DNA of 64,000 nt from Streptomyces lincolnensis (GCF_021173675.1 NZ_JAIHON010000004.1:496001-560000), one strand, 5' to 3'; positions 46,602-55,590 are shown, counted from the first letter of the stretch. Numbers and translations are program-made. Notes: generated by a model not told the origin, from the sequence alone.

Positions 46602-47726
46602 CTACTCCTCCACCAGCAGCTTCTCGCGGAGCTGGGCCAGGGTGCGGGCCAGCAGGCGCGAGACGTGCATCTGCGAGATCCCGACCTCCTGCGCGATCTG
46701 CGACTGGGTCATGTTGCCGAAGAAGCGCAGCAGCAGGATCCGCTTCTCGCGCGGGGGCAGGTCCTCCAGGAGCGGCTTGAGCGACTCGCGGTACTCGACG
46801 CCCTCCAGCGCCTCGTCCTCCGCGCCGAGGGTGTCGGCGACCGCGGGGGACTCGTCGTCGGTGTCGGGGACGTCCAGGGACAGCGTGGAGTACGCGTTGG
46901 CGGACTCCAGGCCCTCCAGGACCTCCTCCTCCGAGATGGCCAGCTTCTCGGCCAGTTCGTGCACCGTGGGCGAGCGGCCGTGCTGCTGGGACAGCTCGGC
47001 GGTGGCCGTGGTCAGGGCCAGGCGCAGCTCCTGGAGGCGCCGCGGTACCCGCACCGCCCAGCCCTTGTCGCGGAAGTGCCGCTTGATCTCACCGACGACC
47101 GTCGGGGTCGCGTATGTGGAGAACTCCACGCCGCGGTCCGGATCGAAGCGGTCGACCGACTTGATCAGGCCGATGGTGGCGACCTGGGTGAGGTCGTCCA
47201 GCGGCTCGCCGCGGTTGCGGAAGCGGCGCGCGAGGTGCTCCACGAGCGGCAGGTGCATCCGGACCAGCTGGTTGCGCAGCTCCGCGTACTCCGGGCTGCC
47301 CTCCTTCAGGGCGCGCAGCTCGACGAACTTGGCGCGCGCACCGCTGCGGTCCTGAGGGTCGTGCCGCGTGACCTGCACACGCTGCGCGCCCGTCGCGTCG
47401 TCCTCGGAGTTTCGCTCGTGCTCGCTCATCGTCCCGCCCGTAGCCCTTCCCCGAGCCCTCGCCTCGGCTCGGACAGGGGTGACCCCGATCCGTCCGTCCA
47501 GAGGAGTGCTCTGCACGGCACCTTCCCGTTCTCGCTGCCCGCCGTCCGGGAAGTCCGCCGCCGTGGTGCCGGCGTCGTCCTCCGGATGCGGCCGGGCCTG
47601 CTCGGGGATGCCGTCGATGCCGTCCGCCATGCGTCGGGACGTGCTCGGACCGCCCGTGCCTTCGGCGGCCGGCAGCTCCCGTGTGCCGCGCTCTTCGTCC
47701 CGCACCGGCCCGTCCCCGTTCCTCAC
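46602..47726 (-). CDS. sigH: Stress-response sigma factor SigH (SigB/SigF group), long form
   Basis: A 374-residue protein whose last about 270 residues are a group 3 sigma factor: region 2 with DLTQVATIGLIKSVDRFDPDRGVEFSTYATPTVVGEIKRHFRDKGW, region 3 HELAEKLAISEEEVLEGL and region 4 ILLLRFFGNMTQSQIAQEVGISQMHVSRLLA. GTG 47726 overlaps the prsH stop (GTGA) and gives the long product; ATG 47429 would give a 275-residue sigma alone. Multiple SigH forms from translation and processing are known in S. coelicolor, where sigH responds to osmotic stress and development. Confidence 0.93.
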   Translation of the reverse strand: MRNGDGPVRDEERGTRELPAAEGTGGPSTSRRMADGIDGIPEQARPHPEDDAGTTAADFPDGGQREREGAVQSTPLDGRIGVTPVRAEARARGRATGGTMSEHERNSEDDATGAQRVQVTRHDPQDRSGARAKFVELRALKEGSPEYAELRNQLVRMHLPLVEHLARRFRNRGEPLDDLTQVATIGLIKSVDRFDPDRGVEFSTYATPTVVGEIKRHFRDKGWAVRVPRRLQELRLALTTATAELSQQHGRSPTVHELAEKLAISEEEVLEGLESANAYSTLSLDVPDTDDESPAVADTLGAEDEALEGVEYRESLKPLLEDLPPREKRILLLRFFGNMTQSQIAQEVGISQMHVSRLLARTLAQLREKLLVEE

Positions 47727-48136
47727 GCCGGCCCGGGTCCCGCGCCGCGCTGTTTGTAGAGGCTGATCGAAACGGTCTTGTCCTCGTCGACGGCCGACGA
47801 GACCTTGCCCGCGAGGGCCGACAGCACGGTCCAGGCGAAGGTGTCGCGTGACGGAGCGTGACCGTCCGTGGTCGGCGCGGAGACGGTGACCTCCAGCGAA
47901 TCGTCGACGAGGCGGAACACGCAGCTGAGCACGGAGCCCGGCACGGCCTGCTGAAGCAGGATCGCGCAGGCCTCGTCCACCGCGATGCGCAGATCCTCGA
48001 TCTCGTCGAGGGTGAAGTCCAAACGGGCCGCGAGGCCGGCCGTGGCCGTACGCAGCACCGACAGGTAGGCACCCGCAGCCGGCAGCCGGACTTCCACGAA
48101 GTCCTGGGTCGCGGGCTCGCCTGCGATCTGGGACAC
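47723..48136 (-). CDS. prsH: Anti-sigma factor of SigH (RsbW-like kinase fold)
   Basis: A 137-residue GHKL-fold anti-sigma factor: N-box region LRIAVDEACAILLQQA and a shortened G-region LEVTVSAPTTDG. It should bind SigH and be switched by an anti-anti-sigma protein encoded elsewhere. GTG 48136 is preferred to the in-frame TTG 48148 because GGAGG then stands at five bases. The stop overlaps the start of long SigH, ensuring stoichiometric synthesis. Named by synteny with S. coelicolor (also called ushX). Confidence 0.92.
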   Translation of the reverse strand: MSQIAGEPATQDFVEVRLPAAGAYLSVLRTATAGLAARLDFTLDEIEDLRIAVDEACAILLQQAVPGSVLSCVFRLVDDSLEVTVSAPTTDGHAPSRDTFAWTVLSALAGKVSSAVDEDKTVSISLYKQRGAGPGPA

Positions 48137-48421
48137 CCTCACCTCCAAGGTGGTACAAGCTTTTCGGGGCCGAGGGTCGCCCCCCGGGGTAACGCGATAC
48201 GTGGTTCAGCGGTGACGCTACCGCGCTCCGAACTTTCCTGTCCCCGGGACCCCAACCCCTTGCTGTCACTCATAGTAAACACACGGATACGCTCCGTGGC
48301 TAGGGGGTCTGCGGGCCCAATTGGGAAGAGCGCGCGCCGGGTTGACGTACCCAGGCGTCGGGCGGTCGAACCGTCCGGATCCGTGGTCGTCTCCGGGCCT
48401 ACAGGGTCACACAGAACGAGC

Positions 48422-48682
48422 TCATACGAGGACGTGGTCGACGAAACACCAGCGCCACGCCTCGCCCGGCTCGAAGGTCCGCATGATTTCGTGGCCCGAG
48501 TCCTTGTAGTGCTCCGTGGCGTGGCGCCCCGGAGAGGAGTCGCAGCAGCCGACGTGGCCACAGGTGAGACACAGCCGCAGTTGTACCGGGTGCTGTCCGT
48601 CCGCCAGACACTCCAGACAGGTCTCGCTGAGCGGTTCCGGTTCCGGGTGCGGCAGCGCGTCGGCGTGCGTGCACTGTTTCAT
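48422..48682 (-). CDS. UBP-type zinc-finger protein
   Basis: An 86-residue protein consisting of a ZnF-UBP domain: CTHAD, ETCLECL, RLCLTCGHVGCCDSSPGRHATEHYKDSGHEIMRTFEPGEAWRWC. In eukaryotes this fold binds the C-terminus of ubiquitin; bacterial versions have unknown ligands. It is divergent from, and probably functionally tied to, the Na+/H+ antiporter starting 85 bp away; the two families are often fused or paired in actinobacteria. Confidence 0.93.
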   Translation of the reverse strand: MKQCTHADALPHPEPEPLSETCLECLADGQHPVQLRLCLTCGHVGCCDSSPGRHATEHYKDSGHEIMRTFEPGEAWRWCFVDHVLV

Positions 48683-48766
48683 GATTGCCAGATTACGACG
48701 GGTGTGCGGACGGCGCGGACAAAAGACCGTGGGCGTGCGACGAGGAACGAGGGCGGGCGAGGACCA

Positions 48767-50365
48767 ATGGACGTGATGCCACTGCTGTTGCTGGTGGCGG
48801 GCAGCGCGGTGATCGCCGCGGCCGCGCGGCGGACACCCGTGCCCGCGCCGCTGCTGCTGGTCACGGCGGGACTCGTGATCAGCTACATCCCCGGTGTCCC
48901 CGACTACACCCTCGACCCCCATGTGGTGCTGCCGCTGCTCCTGCCGCCGCTGCTGTACACGGCCGCGACCGACAGTTCGTACCTCGACCTGCGCGCGCAA
49001 CTGCGGCCGGTGGCGCTGCTGTCCGTCGGGTACGTCCTCTTCGCGACCCTCGCCGTCGGCTGGGCCGCCTACCTGATCGTGCCGGACCTGCCCCTGACCG
49101 CGGCGCTGGTACTGGGCGCGGTGGTGGCGCCGCCGGACGCGGTCGCGGCGACGGCGGTCGCCCGCCGGGTGGGGCTGCCCTCCCGGATCACCACGATCCT
49201 CCAGGGCGAGTCCCTGGTGAACGACGCCACGGCGATCACCGCCTACCGGGTCGCCGTGGCGGCGGCCGTCGGCGAGGGCGCCACCTGGGCGGGCGGGATC
49301 GGGGAATTCCTGCTCGCGGCGGTCGGGGGCATCGGGTTCGGGCTGGTGCTGATGGTGCCGCTGCACTGGCTGCGCACCCACCTCAAGGAGGCGCTGCTGC
49401 AGAACACGCTCTCCCTGCTCATCCCGTTCGTCGCGTACGCGGCCGCCGAGCAGGTGCACGCCTCCGGTGTCCTCGCGGTCGTCACCGTCGCGCTCTACCT
49501 CGGACACCGCGCGTGGGAGGTCGACTTCGCGACCCGCCTCCAGGAGGAGGCCGTGTGGAAGATGGTCGCCTTCGTCCTGGAGTCCGCGGTGTTCGCGCTG
49601 ATCGGACTGCAACTCCCGGTGATCCTCAAGGGCCTCGGCGAGTACGAGGGAGGCCGTGCCGCCCTGTACGCGGTCGCCGTCTTCCTGGTGGTGGTCGTCT
49701 CCCGGTTCGCGTGGGTGTACCCGGCGACCTATCTGCCGCGTCTGCTGTCGGCGCGGATCAGGGAGCGCGAGGAGGATCCGGGCTGGAAGGCCCCGTTCGT
49801 CATCGCCTGGGCCGGGATGCGGGGTGTGGTCTCCCTGGCCATCGCCTTCTCCATCCCGCTGACCACGCACGGCGAAGGAGCCTTTCCCGAGCGCAATCTC
49901 ATCCTGTTCCTGACCTTCACCACGGTCATCGGGACGCTGGTCCTCCAGGGCCTGACCCTGCCCCCGCTGATCCGCTTCCTGAAGCTCCCGGGCCGCGACG
50001 CGCAGGCCGAGACGCTCGCCGAGGCCAACGCCCAGGCCCAGGCCTCCCGGGCCGCCGAACGCCGCCTGGACGACCTCCTCTCCGACGAGCGCAACGTCCT
50101 GCCGCCGCCGCTGGCCGACCGCCTGCGCACCGTCCTGGAGCGCCGCCGCAACGCCGTCTGGGAGCGCCTCGGGCAGGTCAACCCCCTCACCGGCGAGACC
50201 GTCGACGACACCTACCGCCGGCTGTCCCGCGAGATGATCAGCGCCGAGCGCAGTGTCTTCGTCAAGCTCCGCGACGGGCGCTACATCGACGACGAGATGC
50301 TGCGCACCCTGCTGCGCAGGCTGGACCTGGAGGAGGCGGCGGCCTACCGGGAGGCGACCCAGTAG
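48767..50365 (+). CDS. Na+/H+ antiporter (NhaP/CPA1 family)
   Basis: A 532-residue transporter with about 12 hydrophobic helices and the CPA1 motifs GAVVAPPDAVAATAVARRVGLPSRITTILQGESLVNDATAI (essential Asp pair and ND) and AWAGMRGVVSLAIAFSIP. A long charged cytoplasmic tail (residues 395-532) follows. It exchanges Na+ or K+ for protons. ATG 48767 follows GAGGA. Divergent from the UBP zinc-finger gene. Confidence 0.94.
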   Translation: MDVMPLLLLVAGSAVIAAAARRTPVPAPLLLVTAGLVISYIPGVPDYTLDPHVVLPLLLPPLLYTAATDSSYLDLRAQLRPVALLSVGYVLFATLAVGWAAYLIVPDLPLTAALVLGAVVAPPDAVAATAVARRVGLPSRITTILQGESLVNDATAITAYRVAVAAAVGEGATWAGGIGEFLLAAVGGIGFGLVLMVPLHWLRTHLKEALLQNTLSLLIPFVAYAAAEQVHASGVLAVVTVALYLGHRAWEVDFATRLQEEAVWKMVAFVLESAVFALIGLQLPVILKGLGEYEGGRAALYAVAVFLVVVVSRFAWVYPATYLPRLLSARIREREEDPGWKAPFVIAWAGMRGVVSLAIAFSIPLTTHGEGAFPERNLILFLTFTTVIGTLVLQGLTLPPLIRFLKLPGRDAQAETLAEANAQAQASRAAERRLDDLLSDERNVLPPPLADRLRTVLERRRNAVWERLGQVNPLTGETVDDTYRRLSREMISAERSVFVKLRDGRYIDDEMLRTLLRRLDLEEAAAYREATQ

Positions 50366-50374
50366 GCGCGCGGC

Positions 50375-51268
50375 TCAGGGGAAGGGGCGGCCCGTGACGA
50401 CGGCCGCGACCGTCGTCCCGCGCGCGAAGGCGCCCTCGTGCGCCAGGGCGACAAGTCCGTACAGCAACTTGGCGACATAGAGCCGCTCGACGGGCAGGTC
50501 GTGGCGGCTCTCGAAGTCGCGCGCGAAGGCGTCGAGTTCGGGTGGGGTACGGCCGTAACCCCCGAAGTGGAAGCGCTCGTCCAGGGACCAGGTGCCGCGG
50601 GGGCCGCCGAAGGCGTGCTCCTGGAGGGCGCGTATCCCCGTGGTCAGGAAGCCGCCCTTGAGGACGGGGACGCCCAGGGCTCGCTGGTCGGGGGCGAGTC
50701 CGGCGGCCAGGCCCGCGAGGGTGCCGCCGGTGCCGCAGGCGATCGCCACGACGTCCGCCCGACCGGCCAGTTCCTCGCCGAGCGCGCGGCATCCCCGTAC
50801 GGCCGGCACGTTGCTGCCGCCCTCCGGCACGACGTACGCGTCCTCGGCGTGCGCCGCGCGCAACAGGGCGGCCAGGGTCTGCGGCTCGGTCTTGCGGCGA
50901 TACGTCGATCTGTCGACGAAGTGCAGTCGCATGCCGTCGGCCGTGCACCGGGCGAGGGAGGGGTTCAGGGGGCGGTCGGCCAGTTCGTCGCCCCGGACGA
51001 CCCCGACCGTGTGCAGGCCCAGGAGGCGGCCCGCGGCGGCCGTGGCGCGCAGGTGGTTGGAGTACGCGCCGCCGAACGTGACGACGGTACGGCCGGCCGC
51101 CGCGGCGAGGTTCGGCGCGAGCTTGCGCCACTTGTTGCCGACGAGTTCCGGGTGGATCAGGTCGTCCCGCTTGAGCAGAAGCCGGACGCCCTGCCCCTCG
51201 AAGCGGGAATCCGACAGCTCCTGCAAAGGGGAGGGCAGTCGCGGCCGCAGGACGTCGAGGCTGGTCAC
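50375..51268 (-). CDS. PLP-dependent deaminase/desulfhydrase (ACC deaminase / D-cysteine desulfhydrase family)
   Basis: A 297-residue fold-type II PLP enzyme. The PLP lysine region is LIHPELVGNKWRKL, the substrate loop is FGGAYSNHLRATAAAG, and the phosphate-binding loop is ACGTGGTLAGLAAGL. These match the 1-aminocyclopropane-1-carboxylate deaminase / D-cysteine desulfhydrase family; the choice between substrates cannot be made by eye. GTG 51268 is chosen from the conserved start of the fold. Convergent with the antiporter gene. Confidence 0.88.
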   Translation of the reverse strand: MTSLDVLRPRLPSPLQELSDSRFEGQGVRLLLKRDDLIHPELVGNKWRKLAPNLAAAAGRTVVTFGGAYSNHLRATAAAGRLLGLHTVGVVRGDELADRPLNPSLARCTADGMRLHFVDRSTYRRKTEPQTLAALLRAAHAEDAYVVPEGGSNVPAVRGCRALGEELAGRADVVAIACGTGGTLAGLAAGLAPDQRALGVPVLKGGFLTTGIRALQEHAFGGPRGTWSLDERFHFGGYGRTPPELDAFARDFESRHDLPVERLYVAKLLYGLVALAHEGAFARGTTVAAVVTGRPFP

Positions 51269-52083
51269 GGCTCCATTGTCCCCGCCGACAGCGACCCCAT
51301 GCGGCACGCCCCCACACCCGACCCCTGCCCTCAGGGCACCCGGTCCCCCCGGCGGGTGCCCTGAGGGCAGGGGCGCGGCCGGGGTCTTGGGGCGTTTGCC
51401 CCGCGCAGGCGCTCACCCTGTGTGCCGCGCGGCGGGTGCTCTTCGTGCCGGGCTTGTGCCGTGGCCTGACGGCGGGGGCGCGGCCGGGGTCTTGGGCGTT
51501 TGCCCCGCGCAGGCGCTCACCCTGTGTGCCGCGCGGCGGGTGCTCTTCGTGCCGGGCTCGCGCCGTGGCCTGGCGGCAGGGGCGCAGCTGGGGCCCTGGG
51601 CGGTTGCCCGAACACCGGCGTCCCCCGGCGTGCCCGGCGGACGGGTTCTTCCCACAGGCACAATCCATGACGGGAGGGCCCGCGTCGTGTGCCCCGACGG
51701 CAGGCTCGCAGCCGGGGCCGCGCGGTACGTGCCGGCACGCCGGAGCCGACGCCACCTGCCTCCACGGAGGGGGCCGCACGGCAGGCGCCCGCCCACCGGC
51801 GCCCACGCTGCCCGCCCCACAGGGGGGAAGTTCACGGCGGCTGCCCGCCCGCCGGGCCCTCGCCGGTGCGGCCCTCACGACCGGACCCCACGGCGGTTGC
51901 CCTCACAGCCGGGCAGCCGCCGACGCGCCTACGGCGGTCACCCGCGTGGCCCCGCCTCGCCGATGTGCCCACGGCGGTCACCCTCGCAGCCCGGCCGCCC
52001 CGGCCGATGCGCTCAGCCCGCCCCCCCCTCGCAGCCGGGCCCTCATGGCAGTTGCCCGCACGTCGAGTCCGTGCCTCGTGGGC
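51269..52083. repeat. 815-bp non-coding region with tandem repeats
   Basis: Two copies of a 105-bp unit (about 51371-51475 and 51476-51580), nearly identical and differing mainly at one inserted G and at the end, are followed by a degenerate third. From about 51880 to 52060 a second family of loose repeats built on CACGGCGGTCACCCTCGCAGCC appears. Open frames on both strands are rich in Arg, Pro, Ala and Gly and carry no domain signal, so I treat the region as gene-free. Confidence 0.75.
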
Positions 52084-52674
52084 TTACTTCAGGCGGTCGC
52101 GGACGCGCTCCCGCATGGAGGTCATGGTGAAGCCCCGTGGGTCCACCTTGCCCGGTTGCCACTCCAGGTGTCCGATGACCGACCGCTCCGACCACCCGTG
52201 GTGTCGGCACAGTGCCGCCGCGGCCTTCTCGATGGCCTCCAGCTGGACGGCGGGCCAGGGGTCCAGGCCGTCGCCGAGGTTCTCGCACTCGAAGCCGTAG
52301 AAGTGCCGGTTGCCGTCGGTGTTGGACTCGTTGTCGTGCGGCAGCGCCTTCTCGGCGATCACCGCGCGCAGGACGTCGTCGTCGCCGAGTCCGGCGTGGT
52401 TGGCGCGGCCGTGGCCGACGAGGTGGACCCTGCCGTCCTTGGTGATGACGCCGTGGCACAGCGGCCCCGGCAGGCTCGCGTAGCCGTCCCGGCAGAGCTC
52501 GACGGTGTACGCACTGCCCTTGGTCACCGTGTGATGGATCATCACGCCGTGCACCGGGCCCCACGGGCCCTTGTGGTTGCGGTTGTGATGTTCCCAGTCG
52601 CCGACCTCGACGACGGTGAGACCCTCCGCCCTCAGGACGGCCAGGAAGCTGCCCGCGGACATGGGTGAGGCCAT
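52084..52674 (-). CDS. N-acetylmuramoyl-L-alanine amidase (Amidase_2/PGRP fold)
   Basis: A 196-residue zinc amidase. The first zinc His is in GVMIHHTVTKGSAYTVELCRDG, the conserved region VGHGRANHAGLGDDDVLRAVIAEKA follows, and the second His with the catalytic site is in RSVIGHLEWQPGKVDP. It cuts the bond between muramic acid and the stem peptide. It resembles phage endolysins: no signal peptide and a single domain. ATG 52674 follows AAGGAGG. Wall-recycling or prophage-relic roles are both possible. Confidence 0.9.
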   Translation of the reverse strand: MASPMSAGSFLAVLRAEGLTVVEVGDWEHHNRNHKGPWGPVHGVMIHHTVTKGSAYTVELCRDGYASLPGPLCHGVITKDGRVHLVGHGRANHAGLGDDDVLRAVIAEKALPHDNESNTDGNRHFYGFECENLGDGLDPWPAVQLEAIEKAAAALCRHHGWSERSVIGHLEWQPGKVDPRGFTMTSMRERVRDRLK

Positions 52675-52737
52675 GACCGCCTCCTTCGCGCTGCGCGCCG
52701 GCCGCCGTGCGCGGCCGCCTCGTACCGCTGCTTGTAC

Positions 52738-52803
52738 CGGAACGGGACGATCCGGACTACTCGTTCGCACAGCGTGCGAGCCGATCCGGACAGGGCCGTT
52801 CCG
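52738..52803. promoter_or_regulatory. Nested inverted repeats upstream of the encapsulin gene
   Basis: A core palindrome TCGCAC-AGC-GTGCGA (52765-52779) is flanked by direct repeats of GATCCGGAC (52749 and 52783) and by CGGAACGG / CCGTTCCG arms (52739 and 52796). The arrangement fills part of the 301-bp gene-free gap between the amidase and the encapsulin gene and looks like an operator or RNA structure. Confidence 0.5.
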
Positions 52804-52975
52804 TTCGGGACGCGTGTCGGGTTCGACGGAAATCGCTCACGTGCCCCAGTCGGTGGTGATCCAATCCCGCTCTTTCGTGTAATAGCACCGGCACGGTCCG
52901 TGCTGGAAGGCTTACCCGTGCACATCGATGCGCGGCGCACATCGGCGCCCCGCGCGACCGGGAGGGCAATTCTTT

Positions 52976-54382
52976 ATGTCGGTAGGCGAAGAGGTCCGCA
53001 GCGAGCAGGAACGGCCGCAGCAGAGTCTCGGCACGGCGGCCGCGCGGAACCTGGCCACCACCACCAAGTCCGCACCTCAGATGCAGGAGATCAGCTCCCG
53101 CTGGCTGCTCCGCATGCTGCCCTGGGTGAACGTGCAGGGCGGTACGTACCGGGTCAACCGGCGACTGTCCTACGCCGTCGGGGACGGCCGGGTGACGTTC
53201 GTGAAGACCGGCGACCGCGTGGAGGTGATCCCCGCCGAGCTGTGCGAGCTGCCCGCGCTGCGGTCGTACGAGGACGAGGAGGTGCTCACCGAACTCGCCC
53301 GGCGCTGCGAGCAGCGTGAGTTCGGCCCCGGCGACGTGATCGCCGAGTTCGGCAGCCCGACCGACGAGGTCTTCCTGCTGGCGCACGGCAGGGTGGAGAA
53401 GCTCGGCACCGGCCCGTACGGGGAGGACGAGTCCCTCGGGGTCCTGGCCGACGGCGCCTACCTGGGCGACCGGGCGCTGCTGGACGCCGACGCCATCTGG
53501 GAGTACACGGCCCGCGCGATCACCGCGTGCACGGTCCTCGCGCTGCCCCGGAACTCCGTCGAGCAGGTCGCGGAGCGCACCGACACCCTGCGCGAGCACC
53601 TCCAGGAGCAGCGCTCCATCCCCTCGCAGCGCACCAACAAGTATGGCGAGAAGGAGATCGACCTCGCGGCGGGCCACGACGGCGAGCCGGACATCCCGCA
53701 CACCTTCGTCGACTACGAGGCCAGGCCCCGCGAGTACGAGCTGAGCATCGCCCAGACCGTGCTGCGCATCCACTCCCGCGTGGCCGACCTCTACAACCAG
53801 CCGATGAACCAGACCGAGCAGCAGATCCGGCTGACGGTCGAGGCGCTGAAGGAGCGCCAGGAGCACGAACTCGTCAACAACCGCGAGTTCGGGCTGCTCA
53901 ACAACTGCGAGTACGACCAGCGGATCCAGCCGCACGACGGCGTCCCCAGCCCCGACGACCTGGACGAACTGCTCAGCAGGCGGCGCGGCACCAAGCTGCT
54001 GCTCGCCCACCCGCGCGCGATCTCCGCGATCGGCCGCGAGCTCAACAAGCGCGGACTGGTCCCCGAGACCATCGAGATGGCCGGCAACCGGATCCCCACC
54101 TGGCGGGGCGTGCCGATCTACCCGTGCAACAAGATCCCGGTCACCGAGGCCCGTACGACCTCGATCATCGCGATGCGTACCGGCGAGGCCGAGCAGGGTG
54201 TCATCGGTCTTCAGCAGGCCGGTATCCCGGACGAGATCGAGCCGAGCCTGTCCGTGCGCTTCATGGGCATCAATGAGCAGGCGATCATCAAGTACCTGGT
54301 GACGGCCTACTACTCGGCGGCGGTGCTCGTGCCGGACGCGCTCGGCGTCCTGGAGAACGTCGAGATCGGCCGCTGGAGGTGA
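52976..54382 (+). CDS. Family 2B encapsulin shell protein with cyclic-nucleotide-binding domain (EshA-like)
   Basis: A 468-residue protein combining an HK97-type encapsulin shell fold (N-arm and E-loop about residues 1-90; remaining shell domains about 235-468) with a cNMP-binding insert (about 95-205). The cassette [20 protein letters not shown] resembles the cAMP/cGMP phosphate-binding cassette but has Asp in place of the usual Glu. Such proteins assemble into protein nanocompartments; the Streptomyces paralogue EshA affects antibiotic production and morphology. ATG 52976 follows GGAGGG. The cargo gene follows at once. Binding of cAMP or c-di-nucleotides has to be tested. Confidence 0.92.
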   Translation: MSVGEEVRSEQERPQQSLGTAAARNLATTTKSAPQMQEISSRWLLRMLPWVNVQGGTYRVNRRLSYAVGDGRVTFVKTGDRVEVIPAELCELPALRSYEDEEVLTELARRCEQREFGPGDVIAEFGSPTDEVFLLAHGRVEKLGTGPYGEDESLGVLADGAYLGDRALLDADAIWEYTARAITACTVLALPRNSVEQVAERTDTLREHLQEQRSIPSQRTNKYGEKEIDLAAGHDGEPDIPHTFVDYEARPREYELSIAQTVLRIHSRVADLYNQPMNQTEQQIRLTVEALKERQEHELVNNREFGLLNNCEYDQRIQPHDGVPSPDDLDELLSRRRGTKLLLAHPRAISAIGRELNKRGLVPETIEMAGNRIPTWRGVPIYPCNKIPVTEARTTSIIAMRTGEAEQGVIGLQQAGIPDEIEPSLSVRFMGINEQAIIKYLVTAYYSAAVLVPDALGVLENVEIGRWR

Positions 54383-54510
54383 CGTTTCCGCACCTGAAGG
54401 CCGTGTCCGCGCCCTTCGGGGCGGGTACACCCCGGTCGTACGCGCCCGGCCGCGGCGCGGGCCACCCCGGCGCGCGCGCAACCGACCGCGGACTCTCCGA
54501 GGGGGATCCC

Positions 54511-55590
54511 ATGGCCGACTGCATGGGGGAGGCGAAGCAGCACTCCACCACCGGCGCGCCGGGGCCCGAGGGGGACGAGGCCGCGGAGATCCTGGAGCGC
54601 ACCCGGGCGTCGGTCGACCCCGAGCTGCGCTCCGCGATCGACTCGCTGCCCGGGCCCATGCGCCGGGTCGCGCGCTACCACTTCGGCTGGGAGCACGCGG
54701 ACGGCACACCGGCCGCCGGCAACGCGGGCAAGGCCATCCGCCCCGCGCTCGTCCTCACCGCGGCCGCCGCGCTCGGCGGACCCGAGGCACGGGCGGCGGC
54801 GGTACGGGCGGCCGCGGCGGTGGAACTGGTCCACAACTTCACGTTGCTGCACGACGACGTGATGGACCGGGACGCCACCCGGCGGCACCGGCCGACCGCG
54901 TGGACCGTGTTCGGCGACGCCGACGCGATCCTCGCCGGGGACACGCTTCAGGCGCTGGCCCTCAGGCTGCTCGCCGAGGACCCGCATCCGGCGTCCGCGC
55001 AGGCCGCCGCCCGGCTCGCCGACTGTGTCGTCGAACTGTGCGCCGGGCAGCACGCGGACACGGCCATGGAACGGCTCGGACCGCGGGACGTCACCCTCGA
55101 CGAGGTGCTCGCCATGGCCGAGGCCAAGACGGGTGCGCTGCTCGGATGCGCCTGTGCCCTGGGCGCGCTGTACGCGGACGCCGTACGGGAGGACGTCGAG
55201 GCGCTGGACGCGTTCGGCCGGGAGGCCGGGCTCGCCTTCCAGCTCATCGACGACGTGATCGGCATATGGGGCGACCCGCGCAGCACCGGCAAGCCGGCCG
55301 GCGCGGACCTCGCCGCCCGCAAGAAGTCGCTGCCGGTGGTCGCGGCGCTCGCCTCGGGCACCCCGGCGGCCGCGGAGCTGGCCGAGCTGTACGAGGCGCC
55401 GTACGCGGAGGAGGACCTGGAGCGGACCACGCTGGCCGTGGACCGGGCCGGGGGGCGGGAGTGGGCGCAGGGCCAGGCCGCCGACCGGATGGCCCGCGCG
55501 ATGCACGAACTGTCCCGCGCGGTCTCCGACCCGGAGGCGGCGGGCGGTCTGCTCTCCCTTGCCGAGTTCGTGACACGGCGCAGCAGTTGA
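54511..55590 (+). CDS. Polyprenyl diphosphate synthase, encapsulin cargo
   Basis: A 359-residue trans-isoprenyl diphosphate synthase: GKAIRP (73-78), first Asp-rich motif HDDVMDRD (DDxxD at 115-119) and second motif LIDDVIGIWGDP (246-256). It condenses isopentenyl diphosphate with allylic diphosphates. ATG 54511 has GAGGGGGA before it; a GTG at 54379 overlapping the shell stop (GTGA) would add a 44-residue Gly/Pro-rich tail. Disordered N-terminal tails target cargo into family 2 encapsulins, so the long form deserves attention. Chain length of the product is unknown. Confidence 0.92.
   Translation: MADCMGEAKQHSTTGAPGPEGDEAAEILERTRASVDPELRSAIDSLPGPMRRVARYHFGWEHADGTPAAGNAGKAIRPALVLTAAAALGGPEARAAAVRAAAAVELVHNFTLLHDDVMDRDATRRHRPTAWTVFGDADAILAGDTLQALALRLLAEDPHPASAQAAARLADCVVELCAGQHADTAMERLGPRDVTLDEVLAMAEAKTGALLGCACALGALYADAVREDVEALDAFGREAGLAFQLIDDVIGIWGDPRSTGKPAGADLAARKKSLPVVAALASGTPAAAELAELYEAPYAEEDLERTTLAVDRAGGREWAQGQAADRMARAMHELSRAVSDPEAAGGLLSLAEFVTRRSS

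Noticed and set aside
51371..51580. Tandem repeat considered as a CRISPR array
   Set aside because: Units of 105 bp are contiguous without spacers, and no cas gene is present.
52084..52674. Prophage remnant suggested by an endolysin-like amidase
   Set aside because: No holin, integrase or structural phage genes lie nearby; the encapsulin shell is a recognised family 2 type with its own cargo gene.
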